Source: Methanoculleus sp. (GTDB lineage Archaea; Halobacteriota; Methanomicrobia; Methanomicrobiales; Methanomicrobiaceae). Taken from it: 33,457 nt of DNA. The position numbers and the translations under genes were made by a program. Shown here piece after piece: positions 1 through 10,034 of this stretch. Each line of letters starts with the position of its first letter. Position 1 is the stretch's first letter. The stretch covers positions 1-33,457 of the forward strand of contig DSBQ01000049.1 in the NCBI GenBank assembly GCA_011045995.1. Reading direction: 5' to 3'. The notes beneath the pieces are model-generated. The model made no database searches, was not told where the DNA came from, and saw only the letters and a program-made list of their open reading frames with translations.

Positions 1-1007
1 ATGGGGGGGCAGGTGATGACCTGCATCTTCTCCAGGTTGATGCTCCCGTTCTTGCAGCTCCCCGTCACGAGGAGTTCGTCACCGGGGGCAAGCGAGCGGA
101 CCACGTCACGAAACCCCTTCGTCGGTTCGTATGCCATGCAGTCGATGCGGGCATCGCCGTCCTCCATGACAAAGGTGACGTGCCCCCCCTGCCCGGTCGA
201 AGGAGAGGTGGCGACGGTGCCTTTCACCCGGTAGGAGCGGCCCTCTTCCACGCCTGCGATGGAAGCATCGATGAGGTGGGCATCCGTTCCCTGATTGGTC
301 CTGAAGATCTCCTCCATCACCGGTTCTTCGGAGACGACATACGACCGTGCCCTGAGGACCCATTCGGGAGACTCTCCCCTGATGCCGAAGAGGACCGGGT
401 CGGGGGTGTGGGGGAAACAGACGATGCAGTCGTTTGCATGGTCCACCGTGTCCCAGGTGTGGGGGAAGGTCTTCTCCTCCGAGGTGAAGAGGCTCTCCTT
501 CACCACCTCACGCTCCCCCCGGCACGCAGGGTCGCGGTACGCCAGCAGTTCCCAGGTCCAGTCGGAAAATTCGGCACCGGCGGCGGCGGTGGCACCGATA
601 AGGCCGCGGCCAAGTTTCCAGCCGCGGTAGAGCGCCCCGTGCTTCCTGAGGACGGTTTCTGCCTCATCAAGGGTGCAGAATCCCGTCACCGCCTGTTCGT
701 AAAACTCCTGCGGCAGGGGTGAAGGGGCGACGACAAGGCCGGGGTGGGTGTTTTCAGCATCGAGGTCTGCAAATTCGTCGATGGCACCGCAGGCGATGGC
801 GAAGGCTTCGGCGGGACTCCCCCCCTCTGCCTCGATACAGATGGCGGCATTTCCCCGGGTCTTCCATTTCACGTTCGGGTTGAGCCTGACAAGAAGGAGG
901 TCCTGAATCGTATATCCCGCGTCCTTTAGGCGCCGGGCCAGGACCGCCCCCAGGTACGTGGTGCACATCCCCTCGGGGGAATCGGTATCATCGATTGCAA
1001 TTCGCAT
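1..1007 (-). CDS. tiaS: tRNA(Ile2) 2-agmatinylcytidine synthetase TiaS (C-terminus cut by window edge)
   Basis: TiaS uses ATP and agmatine to convert the wobble cytidine of the AUA-decoding tRNA(Ile2) to agmatidine, an archaea-specific modification. Reading the minus strand from the ATG at 1007 gives about 335 residues with no stop before the left edge. The protein opens with MRIAIDDTDSPEGMCTTYLG, the conserved start of this family, and the body contains YRGWKLGRGLIGATAA. The last visible part (SYRVKGTVATSPSTGQGGHV, then HVTFVMEDGDARIDCMAYEP) looks like the OB-fold; the C-terminal zinc ribbon would lie outside the window. The gene diverges from the HTH regulator that begins at 1058, with only 50 bases between the two starts. 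Identification is from recognised family sequence; the function is established for archaeal homologues. Confidence 0.9.
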   Translation of the reverse strand, partial: MRIAIDDTDSPEGMCTTYLGAVLARRLKDAGYTIQDLLLVRLNPNVKWKTRGNAAICIEAEGGSPAEAFAIACGAIDEFADLDAENTHPGLVVAPSPLPQEFYEQAVTGFCTLDEAETVLRKHGALYRGWKLGRGLIGATAAAGAEFSDWTWELLAYRDPACRGEREVVKESLFTSEEKTFPHTWDTVDHANDCIVCFPHTPDPVLFGIRGESPEWVLRARSYVVSEEPVMEEIFRTNQGTDAHLIDASIAGVEEGRSYRVKGTVATSPSTGQGGHVTFVMEDGDARIDCMAYEPTKGFRDVVRSLAPGDELLVTGSCKNGSINLEKMQVITCPP

Positions 1008-1018
1008 GAATGACACCA

Positions 1019-1025
1019 TTTATAA
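1019..1025 (+). promoter_or_regulatory. TATA box of the HTH regulator gene
   Basis: TTTATAA lies 33 bases before the ATG at 1058, a usual archaeal spacing that leaves a very short leader. It also lies just inside the divergent gap from tiaS, whose own TATA-like element could be the AT-rich run around 1040-1053 read on the minus strand. Confidence 0.5.
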
Positions 1026-1057
1026 GGGTATCGCAGCTATATCAAGCATATAGACCG

Positions 1058-1975
1058 ATGACACAGGAACGGTTGCTTCAGACACTGACGAGTATTCTTT
1101 TGATGGCGGATTTTAAGGTGTCCGAACGCTGCGGTATGCGCCCGAGAAGTTTTGATATCATCGGTGCCCGGGGCCCGACAGTCCTCGTCATCAAGGTTGC
1201 GCCCCACATCGATAGCGTCAGCGAAGAGAATGCACGGGATATTGCTCTGATCTCCCGCTATATCAAGGGAGTGCCGATGATCATCGGGGAGAAGGCCCGT
1301 GACTCCGAGCTCGAACGGGGAGCCGTCTACCTGAGGTACGGCATCGTGGCGACGAACGTGATGACGCTCTACGACTGCCTTGTTGAGGACGTCCCTCCCC
1401 TCGTCTACGCACAGCCGGGCGGACTCTACGTCAACATCAACGGCGCCCTTCTCCGGGACCTTCGCGAGGAACGGCAGATGTCGCTGGGGGACCTTGCCAG
1501 TGCGCTGGGGGTGTCACGCCGGACGATCTCAAAATATGAGAGCGGGATGGGGACGACGCTTGAGATCGCGATACGGCTGGAGGAGATCTTTGATATGGCC
1601 ATCGTCGAGGCGATCGAGCTCCTCGAGAGCCAGAAGCACCTGGCCCATCACCAGCACGGGGATGTTACCCCACAGGGTGCGCCTGCTGATCTCGAGCGGA
1701 TGGGGATGGAGCTGCATGGCATCCGCCGGGCGCCGTTCGAGGTCCTTGCGGTATATGAAGAGGAGACGATCCTGACCGGATACGGGCCTGCACCGAAGGT
1801 GATGCGCCGCGCTGCCCTTATTGGAAATATCTCCGACATAACGAATTCCAGAGCAGTGTGCGTCATAAAAGACTATAATAAGCAAAAGAAGGTTGGAAAA
1901 ACGCTTATTATCGGAGAGAAGGATTTATCCGGGCTTGAATCAGGATCAGATCTCATAAATCTCATCGACGAATAG
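1058..1975 (+). CDS. conserved archaeal HTH-type (Cro/C1) transcriptional regulator
   Basis: The 305-residue product begins MTQERLLQTLTSILLMADFK. It has an N-terminal domain of about 120 residues (GARGPTVLVIKVAPHIDSVS and neighbours), then a Cro/C1 helix-turn-helix at about residues 131-185 (LRDLREERQMSLGDLASALG, then VSRRTISKYESG). A C-terminal domain of about 115 residues follows. This arrangement matches the widespread archaeal family named putative HTH-type transcriptional regulatory protein; no ligand or target is known to me. An in-frame ATG exists at 1010, but it precedes the likely transcription start set by the TATA box at 1019-1025, so 1058 is preferred. The thermosome gene follows 52 bases later with its own TATA box. 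Whether this protein regulates the thermosome is open. Confidence 0.85.
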   Translation: MTQERLLQTLTSILLMADFKVSERCGMRPRSFDIIGARGPTVLVIKVAPHIDSVSEENARDIALISRYIKGVPMIIGEKARDSELERGAVYLRYGIVATNVMTLYDCLVEDVPPLVYAQPGGLYVNINGALLRDLREERQMSLGDLASALGVSRRTISKYESGMGTTLEIAIRLEEIFDMAIVEAIELLESQKHLAHHQHGDVTPQGAPADLERMGMELHGIRRAPFEVLAVYEEETILTGYGPAPKVMRRAALIGNISDITNSRAVCVIKDYNKQKKVGKTLIIGEKDLSGLESGSDLINLIDE

Positions 1976-1980
1976 GTAGT

Positions 1981-1988
1981 TTTATATA
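1981..1988 (+). promoter_or_regulatory. TATA box of the thermosome gene
   Basis: TTTATATA lies directly after the stop of the HTH gene and 40 bases before the thermosome ATG at 2028. A start about 25 bases downstream would leave a leader of roughly 15 bases holding the ribosome binding site GGTGA at 2018-2022. This site supports ATG 2028 over the in-frame TTG 2016 and GTG 2019. Confidence 0.7.
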
Positions 1989-2027
1989 GAACCACAAACC
2001 ATTTTACCATCACATTTGGTGACAATT

Positions 2028-3698
<1,671 letters not shown>

Positions 3699-3741
3699 GT
3701 CAGGCCACCATCCAACACCATACAAATATTTTCTCACTCCT

Positions 3742-3771
3742 GCCCGGAGAAATCCGGGCTCTTATTTTATT
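3742..3771 (+). terminator. hairpin and T-rich terminator-like site after the thermosome gene
   Basis: A perfect 7-bp stem, GCCCGGA (3742-3748) and TCCGGGC (3753-3759), closes a GAAA tetraloop. It is followed by the T-rich run TCTTATTTTATT. Archaeal termination depends mainly on T tracts, but hairpins of this kind are common behind highly expressed genes. Confidence 0.65.
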
Positions 3772-4000
3772 CCCCGATTCATCGGTGAAGAGCGCAGATA
3801 GTGGTCCGGGTTTTCGGGAAAAATGTCTCCCTGAAGAGATGTGCTTCCTCTCTTCAGACATATTTTAAATGCCGTTCCGGCGTTATTTTCAGCATTTGTC
3901 AATATTTTGAATAAATATTTGAATTTTTATTTGTTCAAAACATTAATCAGAAAATAAAGGGTACATTCGGGTGTCGGAAAGCGAAGGAGAGGAGAATGTG
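3772..4000. other. AT-rich intergenic region
   Basis: No gene is seen between the thermosome terminator and the PKD protein. The last 100 bases are much more AT-rich than the surroundings (runs such as AATAAATATTTGAATTTTTA around 3910-3930) and hold several possible TATA elements. None can be assigned with confidence. Confidence 0.5.
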
Positions 4001-5926
4001 GTGCAAAAAGGGCTCTGCATCGTAATGGCTTTATGCCTGTGTATTGGCATCGTGGCCGCAGGAGACTGGGAACTGAGGTTTACTACGAATATCGGGACGA
4101 ATAATCCTTCGCAGGAATACTTTGTGCTGGGGACGGATCCTGATGGCAGGAATTATTATATCGAGGGTCTCGATGTGGCGGCAACCCCCGGTAATCCGGG
4201 AATGTGGCTGGAGAAGAATGCCGGAGTCCGGGTCATTTCCGATTACCGTTTGACGCTGAATACCCCAAACCCCGCCCTCGCTGTGTATACCATCAATGGA
4301 ACGAACATTTTGGCTCCGGTCGCATTCTCCTTCCTCAACTATCCAGAATTGCCCCCAATTGTCGGGGCCGTCACCGTACAGTACTGGAATGACTCGTCGA
4401 CGCTGATCGTCCGGGATATCGATGAGGTGAACGACTCCGTCGTTATGGGGCCGGATGCATTCAATAGCTCTCTCGTCCCGTATCTCCCCAATATCACCGC
4501 GTGGTATACGTTGCCCCCGTCACCCGTCGCCGATTTCACCGCAAACGTGACCCATGGTGAAGCTCCGCTCACCGTGCAGTTTACCAACACATCAACCGGA
4601 TATGAACCGGGTACGCCAACCTGGAATTTTGGTGACGGGAGCGGAGTGGTATTCAACCGGGAGACGCCGGTGCACACCTATGCCTCTCCAGGCCGGTATG
4701 ATGTGCTGCTGGTTATCAAAAGTGACGGGGTTGTCTCCAATACCACAATAAAAGAGGATTTCATCACCGTCCTCGCCCCTCCGCCCGTGGTGAACATGAG
4801 CGCAAACCGGACCCTCGGATACGGCCCCCTGACCGTGAACTTCACCGATCTCTCGGCAAGCGGCCTTCCCGGTTATACCACCCTCGGGAACCGGGAATGG
4901 GACTTCGGCGACGGGACACCGAACGTGACCGGCACGAACGTCACCCACACCTACACCTCGTACGGCATCTTCAACGTGACGCTGACGGTGACGGACAGCC
5001 AGCCCCGGTCATCTACCCGTATCTTTGCGGACTGCATCACCTCCCTTGCCCCGCCACCGGATGCCGCATTTTGCGTTGAGCTGACGCCGCCGACGGGAAA
5101 TGTCCCGGTGCTCGCGAACCTCAGCGATGCGTCAGCGGCCCACGGGGGATTTGCCATCGCATCATGGTACTGGGAGTTCGGTGACGGCACGAATTATACC
5201 GGGCAGACCCCTCCCGACCACCTCTATTCCGCAGAGGGGACCTATCACGTCAACCTGACCGTGGCGGACACCCAGGTGCCTGCCCAGACGAATACCACGA
5301 CAGAAACCATCACTCTTCCTGGGCCTCTCCCCATCCCCGACTTCACCGCCTCCCCCACCTCCGGCCGGATGCCGGTGACGGTCCGGTTCACCGATCTCTC
5401 TGGCGGGACGAACATCTCCGCCTGGGCCTGGGACTTCGACGCCGACGGGCATGTTGATTCGACAGAGCAGAACCCGTCCTGGATGCCGGCCGGGCCATTC
5501 CCCGCACGCTACACCGTAACCCTCATCGTCACCGATGAGGTCGGGTCGAACATCGTGACGAAGGCGAACTATCTGTATATCAACAAAGAGGATGACGACG
5601 ACGGCCCCGACTACCCGCCGGTGACCCGTCCTACCCCGTTACCGACGGTACATGGGACGGACGAACCACCTGCTGCCGGCTGCAGGGAAATGCTGGCGAA
5701 CGTCGATGCGGCATCGGCCGCGAATGCAGATGAGACCGGTCCGGTAGGCGGCGGTGCAGCATCGCGGCCGTCCTCCTCATCCCCTGTGGTGCCTGGGGGG
5801 ACGGACGCCGATGCCGAAAGCGGGGCGATTGACGAACACGGTCTGACCCAAAGCCCTCTGGGTGTATTTTCGGCAATAGCCGGCGGCATTGCCGGGTGGG
5901 CCTGGCTGCGGTTCAGGAGATGGTAA
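4001..5926 (+). CDS. secreted, C-terminally anchored protein with four PKD domains
   Basis: This is a predicted cell-surface protein of about 641 residues. The start is a GTG at 4001 (or 3998) behind the ribosome binding sites GGAG at 3986 and 3991. From there the signal peptide reads QKGLCIVMALCLCIGIVAAG with a likely cut after AAG. The upstream GTG at 3971 would put an acidic stretch before the signal peptide. A unique domain fills residues 20-170. Four PKD repeats follow at about 176-260, 263-350, 354-443 and 446-525, with WNFGDG, WDFGDG, WYWEFGDG and WAWDFDADG cores. Next come an acidic and Pro/Ser/Ala-rich linker and a hydrophobic end (FSAIAGGIAGWAWLRFRRW) fitting a membrane anchor. Many N-x-S/T sequons suggest N-glycosylation. 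PKD proteins are abundant on methanogen surfaces; the ligand is unknown. Confidence 0.85.
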   Translation: MQKGLCIVMALCLCIGIVAAGDWELRFTTNIGTNNPSQEYFVLGTDPDGRNYYIEGLDVAATPGNPGMWLEKNAGVRVISDYRLTLNTPNPALAVYTINGTNILAPVAFSFLNYPELPPIVGAVTVQYWNDSSTLIVRDIDEVNDSVVMGPDAFNSSLVPYLPNITAWYTLPPSPVADFTANVTHGEAPLTVQFTNTSTGYEPGTPTWNFGDGSGVVFNRETPVHTYASPGRYDVLLVIKSDGVVSNTTIKEDFITVLAPPPVVNMSANRTLGYGPLTVNFTDLSASGLPGYTTLGNREWDFGDGTPNVTGTNVTHTYTSYGIFNVTLTVTDSQPRSSTRIFADCITSLAPPPDAAFCVELTPPTGNVPVLANLSDASAAHGGFAIASWYWEFGDGTNYTGQTPPDHLYSAEGTYHVNLTVADTQVPAQTNTTTETITLPGPLPIPDFTASPTSGRMPVTVRFTDLSGGTNISAWAWDFDADGHVDSTEQNPSWMPAGPFPARYTVTLIVTDEVGSNIVTKANYLYINKEDDDDGPDYPPVTRPTPLPTVHGTDEPPAAGCREMLANVDAASAANADETGPVGGGAASRPSSSSPVVPGGTDADAESGAIDEHGLTQSPLGVFSAIAGGIAGWAWLRFRRW

Positions 5927-6171
5927 CATCCACGGGCGGCCATCTGGCCCGTACATACTTTCCTGTGTTCCTCATCTCTTCGCGGCATTGACGAAGCCAC
6001 CGGCATCTTTCATCCGGAACTTCTCCGGGAAAGGGAAGTCAATAGAATCGTTTTCTCTCTGCGCCCGCGGCGCTTTGCCATGCAACGCTACAGCGCAAAT
6101 TTTTATCGGTATTTGTAATGATCCTTCATACAATCCGAAATGGTTCGGAGGAGGTCGTACGGGAGAAGAAC

Positions 6172-6516
6172 ATGAATGTCAAAGATCGAATCATGATACT
6201 CGCCGAAGCCGAGTATCTGTACCAGAAAGCCCGGCAGAAGGTCGATGGCGAGGACTACGATGGTGCACTGGTCCTCCTGGATAAAGCCGTATCGCTTGCT
6301 CCCGGTTTCTCCGTTGCGCACTGCGAGAAGGGGAACTGTTACTGTTTCCTGAACCGTGAAAATGACGCACTTGCATCGTATGAACAGGCGATACAGGTAG
6401 ACCCCTACCATGCAGAGGCCTGGTTTCACAAGGGGCAGATCCTTAAGGGAAGAGGGAATGCCGACGAAGGGGACCTGTGCATCGACCGCGCCACCCGACT
6501 CTGCTGCGGCAGATAA
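6172..6516 (+). CDS. small TPR-repeat protein
   Basis: The 114-residue product starts MNVKDRIMILAEAEYLYQKA. It carries roughly two and a half tetratricopeptide units, clearest in DYDGALVLLDKAVSLAPGFS and ENDALASYEQAIQVDPYHAE, followed by AWFHKGQILKGRGNADEG. TPRs build helical hairpins that bind partner proteins, so this is probably a small cytosolic adaptor. The ATG at 6172 is preferred over the in-frame ATG at 6118 because GGGAGAAG lies just before it. The AT-rich element around 6098-6106 (ATTTTTATC) is also too close to 6118 to serve as its promoter. There is no operon partner and the specific role is unknown. Confidence 0.8.
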   Translation: MNVKDRIMILAEAEYLYQKARQKVDGEDYDGALVLLDKAVSLAPGFSVAHCEKGNCYCFLNRENDALASYEQAIQVDPYHAEAWFHKGQILKGRGNADEGDLCIDRATRLCCGR

Positions 6517-6810
6517 TTGCAACACCCCACATGGTTCCTCCCGAACGGGAGTGAACGAAAAGCCGGCGCCAGCGGCACCGGCGGCACCAGAAAAAACAGC
6601 CAGAACGGGGAAATCCTGGCCTGCTTTTTCATGGTGCCCTCTATTCTGGATACCCCTTCGACACCCGCCACTACCTCCGTCGCCATGGACCAATCGTCGG
6701 GCCGTTGACTATATCTGGAGGAGAGAATAGGGGAGAGCAAAGCCTCCTGCGGTGGCGCAGGCCGTAAGAACATCATCAGGAGTTCTCTTACGACCCGGGG
6801 ATGATGTGCC
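6517..6810. other. intergenic region with two inverted repeats
   Basis: No convincing gene is seen. A possible TATA element (CTATATC) lies near 6707-6713, followed by GGAGGAGAG. A perfect 6-bp hairpin is at 6746-6761 (CCTGCG, loop GTGG, CGCAGG). An inverted repeat GTAAGA/TCTTAC spans 6764-6791. Both lie in the presumed leader of the broken JAMM-like gene that starts at 6811. Confidence 0.45.
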
Positions 6811-7278
6811 ATGTCAGTAGTTGCCGTTCACCCGCGTATTCTCAGGTTCGAAGAGGAGATCCGGTGCCTTTCGCATACCGAGGTCACCGGGTTCTTCTCT
6901 GAGGACGAAACGCCCCTCCTCGAGCTGCAGGGAACGTGCGTCGCCGGCGGTGGATACGGCACGGTCATCCCCGATAACGCACGGGACGTCGTATGCGGGC
7001 AGATTATGACCCACAATCACCCCCCGACGCCTCGTTTATGGGGAGGGATCTCAGGGAGGCTTCGTTCTTCACCCTGAAAGGGGATTCGCGTCGTCGGAAG
7101 AACCGGTCTCTTCTCCATGCGGCCGGGCCCGGACGGCTGGCCGCCGCCGGAGGAGATGGTGGCGAAATTCGAGGAGATATGGAACAGCGACGCCCTCACC
7201 CGCAGGGTCGGGAGGGTGATGGGGGTCATCTTGACGACACTCCCGGAGAGGGGGATACGACGGCTGCCATCCGCCTGA
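6811..7278 (+). pseudogene. JAMM/JAB-like protein gene broken by two frameshifts
   Basis: Three reading frames join into one plausible protein of about 155 residues. Frame 1 from ATG 6811 runs MSVVAVHPRILRFEEEIRCL to CGQIMTHNHPP. At the C6 run at 7020-7025 the reading must shift, as if one C were missing, to continue DASFMGRDLREASFFTLKG. At the GGGG run at 7079-7082 it shifts back, as if one G were extra, to give IRVVGRTGLFSMRPGPDGWP and then PPEEMVAKFEEIWNSDALTR. It stops at TGA 7276-7278, in frame with the original ATG. The THNHP(x)nSF(x)nD arrangement followed by IRVV resembles JAB-type metallopeptidase-fold proteins often found with phages. A possible remnant, VAEELHLRYHKAEW, is encoded at about 7308-7349. 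It is either a true pseudogene or a pair of homopolymer assembly errors. Confidence 0.65.
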
Positions 7279-7608
7279 TAGTCCGGTCGGACCTCTGGTG
7301 AAAAGGTCGCAGAAGAGCTGCACCTGCGGTACCACAAGGCGGAATGGCCGTGTCGTGCCACCTCTGCATGAGGGCAGGGTCCGGGCCCTCCCCTGTGGCA
7401 GGGTACCCATTCTTGATCCGGCAGTACATTGCCCGTGGCGGGCATCGGGGGAGGGCTGATTTCCCCTCCCTGCCCACCTGCCCTCCGGGCCACATCCGGT
7501 TCTGCGATAACCTTTAGCCCGCGGCCCGGAGGCAGCAGTTTGGTGTGCGTTGCAGGAGCTGTTCTTTGGCACCGCACCTTTAAGTCAGACAAGGATGTAT
7601 AGAGCATC
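7279..7608. other. intergenic region, probably decayed sequence plus a promoter
   Basis: The first part may hold the decayed C-terminus of the preceding gene (VAEELHLRYHKAEW, about 7308-7349, beyond two stops). The rest has no coding pattern that I can support on either strand. A weak TATA-like CTTTAAG near 7579-7585 is suitably placed for the gene at 7609. Confidence 0.4.
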
Positions 7609-7971
7609 ATGGGTGAGAAATTTGTTTTTATGAAGCACCGGACTGTCTGCTATCACTGCGGCCACGAGGCCGACCAGGTCATCAAGGCCGTCTCCCCAAA
7701 GGCGGAGGTGGTCTGCTCCAACTGTTCGGCGGCGCGGGTTTTTATTCCGAAATATGAAGAGGTGGCAGAGCGCGGCCATTTCGAACCGCCGGTCAGCTGC
7801 TATGATATATGGCAGCTCAGGACAGAGGCGCCATGCAAGAACTGCGGCGTGACCGGGCCGCACGAGGTTGTCATCGGGTGCAACAACTTCAGTACCCGCT
7901 GCAACAACTGCGGGTACACGCATTTCTACAAATTTGATATGGAATACATCGGGCAGTGCCCGATAGAATAA
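7609..7971 (+). CDS. small zinc-ribbon protein with four CxxC motifs
   Basis: The 120-residue product starts MGEKFVFMKHRTVCYHCGHE. It contains four CxxC pairs (CYHC, CSNC, CKNC, CNNC), enough for two zinc ribbons. The pairs lie about 25 residues apart within each half, so the protein looks like two ribbons joined by a linker of about 45 residues that contains a run of aromatic and acidic residues (GHFEPPVSCYDIWQLRTEAP). No catalytic motif is visible. I do not recognise a characterised family; the protein looks like a conserved methanogen hypothetical. Nucleic-acid or protein binding is a guess from the fold type only. It stands alone, with a T run (CCTTTTTTTG, about 7985-7994) directly behind it that can terminate transcription. 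Confidence 0.75.
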   Translation: MGEKFVFMKHRTVCYHCGHEADQVIKAVSPKAEVVCSNCSAARVFIPKYEEVAERGHFEPPVSCYDIWQLRTEAPCKNCGVTGPHEVVIGCNNFSTRCNNCGYTHFYKFDMEYIGQCPIE

Positions 7972-8158
7972 TTACATCAAGCGGCCCTTTTTTTGATTTA
8001 TCCTGATATCCCCCTCCTTCTTAGGACAGCGAGTCATGTCATGCAGGCCACAATGGCGGCCGGGGATGCCGAAGCTGCCCACCCGGTGAGGCCGGAACGA
8101 AAGCTGCACAAAAAGAGAAGACGATCGCGGGGTAAAAATGAGCAGGAAGAGGAGGCCT

Positions 8159-8404
8159 TCAGTCCTCTTCCCGGACCATCGTGATGGCCTTTTTCGGGCA
8201 TTCCTTTGCGCAGATACCGCAGCCTTTGCAGTAGTCAAGGTCGATATCGAGGTTTTCGTCGATTGCCGCGTCCGGGCAGTACTGGCGGCAGAGGCCGCAC
8301 TCGTTGCATGCCTCCCGGTCGACCACCGGCCGGAATGTCCTCCAGGTGCCGGTCTTTCCTGCGGCGCCCTCTGCCGGGCGTGATATTGCAAGTTTTGCGC
8401 TCAT
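8159..8404 (-). CDS. porD: pyruvate:ferredoxin oxidoreductase delta subunit, 2[4Fe-4S] ferredoxin
   Basis: This is the electron-transfer subunit of archaeal pyruvate:ferredoxin oxidoreductase, passing electrons from the beta-subunit cluster to external ferredoxin. The 81-residue product has two typical cluster motifs, CNECGLCRQYCP and CKGCGICAKECP, in the order expected for a bacterial-type 8Fe ferredoxin. An N-terminal extension of about 25 residues (MSAKLAISRPAEGAAGKTGT) is usual for PorD. Its ATG overlaps the porC stop as ATGA, so it is the last gene of the por operon (order B-A-C-D). Confidence 0.93.
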   Translation of the reverse strand: MSAKLAISRPAEGAAGKTGTWRTFRPVVDREACNECGLCRQYCPDAAIDENLDIDLDYCKGCGICAKECPKKAITMVREED

Positions 8405-8928
8405 ATCTTCAGCTCCTCAAAGGCCTTGCGTGCGGCCATGACATTGCGTTCATCGGAGAATGTCTCAGCAATCGCTTTTTCCGCCGATTCACGTGAGATG
8501 ATGCCCATCTTTGCAATCGCACCGATGAGCGGTGTATTGAGAATCGGGTTGCCGGCAAGCACCATCTTTAAAGAGAGGGCGATGGAGGTGAGGTCCACCG
8601 TGTAGGTGGTATGCCCCTTCACCTCCACCGGGTGCGGGGAGTTGACGAGGACCACGCCGTCCTCCCTGAGGCCTGCCGTCACATCGACGGTCTGCATGAT
8701 CGAGTGGTCAAGGACGATGACGAGGTCGGGCGTCCTGATCTGTGAGTAGACGCGGATGGGGGTGTCGTCCACCCTGATGAAGGAGACGACCGGTGCCCCG
8801 CGGCGCTCGGCGCCGTAGAGCGGGGTCGCGGTCGCGTATTTGCCGTCAAGGAATGCCGCGTAGGCAAGGACCTTTGCGGCGGTCACCCCGCCCTGTCCGC
8901 CCCGGGAATGAAGCCGTATCTCGTACAT
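8401..8928 (-). CDS. porC: pyruvate:ferredoxin oxidoreductase gamma subunit
   Basis: The 175-residue product is the gamma subunit (2-oxoacid:acceptor oxidoreductase gamma domain), which in archaeal enzymes completes the coenzyme-A binding side of the heterotetramer. The start MYEIRLHSRGGQGGVTAAKV is the family signature, with the glycine-rich RGGQGG. The central segment has PLYGAERRGAPVVSFIRVDD, and NTPLIGAIAKMG lies near the end. The length is standard. Its ATG overlaps the porA stop (TGATG) and its stop overlaps the porD start (ATGA), so the subunits are probably translated in equal amounts. Confidence 0.95.
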   Translation of the reverse strand: MYEIRLHSRGGQGGVTAAKVLAYAAFLDGKYATATPLYGAERRGAPVVSFIRVDDTPIRVYSQIRTPDLVIVLDHSIMQTVDVTAGLREDGVVLVNSPHPVEVKGHTTYTVDLTSIALSLKMVLAGNPILNTPLIGAIAKMGIISRESAEKAIAETFSDERNVMAARKAFEELKI

Positions 8929-10034
8929 CAGGCATCAACCCCGAACCAGTGTTCCCCGCCTTCTGTACGTATCCGGACGAAGGAGGCAATGTCGTCATAA
9001 GTGACTTCCTGCCCCCCGAGGCCTGCGATGACCGAAAACGGCCTGCAACCGCATTTTGCACGAAGTTCGTTTGCAAGCACCCCGCCGAACCCGAACGAGT
9101 AGTCACGGTCGATGACGACGACCTCGCGGCCTGCAAGATCGATGGCCGGGAACGGGCGGAACCAGCGGATCCGGATCGACCCTGCCCGGACTCCTTCTTC
9201 ACGCAGGATGTCGACGGCGACCTCCATCTCCTTTCCGAGGGTGCCCATCGCGATGATCACCACCTCCGCATCCTCGCAGCGGTACTCCTCTACCATGTCA
9301 TAGCGCCTGCCGTAGCGCCCGGCGAAGGCCTCTTCGACCTCCTGTATGACGGCGACGGAGTCCCGCATGCCACGCTCGATGTCCCAGCGGAACCTGAAGT
9401 GCTCGGTTCCCTTGGTCAGTGTCCCGTAGCCGCCGGGATGGTTGATATCGATGGCGTGGGGGGTATTGGTCGGGGGAAGAAATCCCTCAGGGTCGACGGT
9501 TTCGAAGGGCTGGGTGATGTGGGTGAGGAGAAACCCGTCGAGGTTGATCATAACCGGCAGGAGAACACTCTCATGCTCGGCAATCCGGAATGCCATAAAC
9601 GCCGTATCATAGGCCTCCTGCGCCGTGCTGACATAGCACTGGAGCCAGCCGGTATCGCGCATGGAGAGGGAGTCGGACTGCTCGGCACCGATGTTCCAGC
9701 CCGGCCCGAGGGCACGGTTCGCATTTGCCATGACGATCGGGAGGCGTGCCCCTGCCGACATGTGGAGCATCTCGCACATGTACACGAGGCCGTGGGAACT
9801 GGTTGCCGTGAAGGTCCGCACGCCGGTTGCAGCGGCACCGATGCAGGCAGCCATCGAGGAGTGTTCGGATTCCACCGGGATGTAGCGGGCGTCCATCGAT
9901 CCGTCGGTGACGTAGTTGGCAATCTCTTCGACGATCTCGGTCTGCGGGGTGATGGGATATGCCGCGACGACGACCGGTTTTGCATCGCGTACCGCAAGGG
10001 CCACTGCCTTGTTCCCCGTTCCTATCATCAGCAT
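8928..10034 (-). CDS. porA: pyruvate:ferredoxin oxidoreductase alpha subunit
   Basis: This subunit carries the pyrimidine-side thiamine-diphosphate binding and transketolase-like domains of the enzyme that interconverts pyruvate with acetyl-CoA and CO2 using ferredoxin. In a methanogen it mainly makes pyruvate for biosynthesis. The 368-residue length is normal. AYPITPQTEIVEE at about residues 25-37 and VESEHSSMAACIGA near 55-68 are POR-type motifs, as are NRALGPGWNIGAEQSDSLSM and RDTGWLQCYVS. An upstream in-frame ATG at 10061 exists, but AAGGAGGT lies 8 bases before ATG 10034, which I chose. The gene overlaps the porB stop by 7 bases. A paralogous 2-oxoacid oxidoreductase specificity is possible, but the sequence is closest in pattern to the pyruvate enzyme. 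Confidence 0.93.
   Translation of the reverse strand: MLMIGTGNKAVALAVRDAKPVVVAAYPITPQTEIVEEIANYVTDGSMDARYIPVESEHSSMAACIGAAATGVRTFTATSSHGLVYMCEMLHMSAGARLPIVMANANRALGPGWNIGAEQSDSLSMRDTGWLQCYVSTAQEAYDTAFMAFRIAEHESVLLPVMINLDGFLLTHITQPFETVDPEGFLPPTNTPHAIDINHPGGYGTLTKGTEHFRFRWDIERGMRDSVAVIQEVEEAFAGRYGRRYDMVEEYRCEDAEVVIIAMGTLGKEMEVAVDILREEGVRAGSIRIRWFRPFPAIDLAGREVVVIDRDYSFGFGGVLANELRAKCGCRPFSVIAGLGGQEVTYDDIASFVRIRTEGGEHWFGVDA

Noticed and set aside
6103..6812. Minus-strand frames of 196 and 128 codons over and after the TPR gene
   Set aside because: They overlap the TPR gene antisense. The hydrophobic stretch in one is short and has no start signal, and no family pattern is seen.
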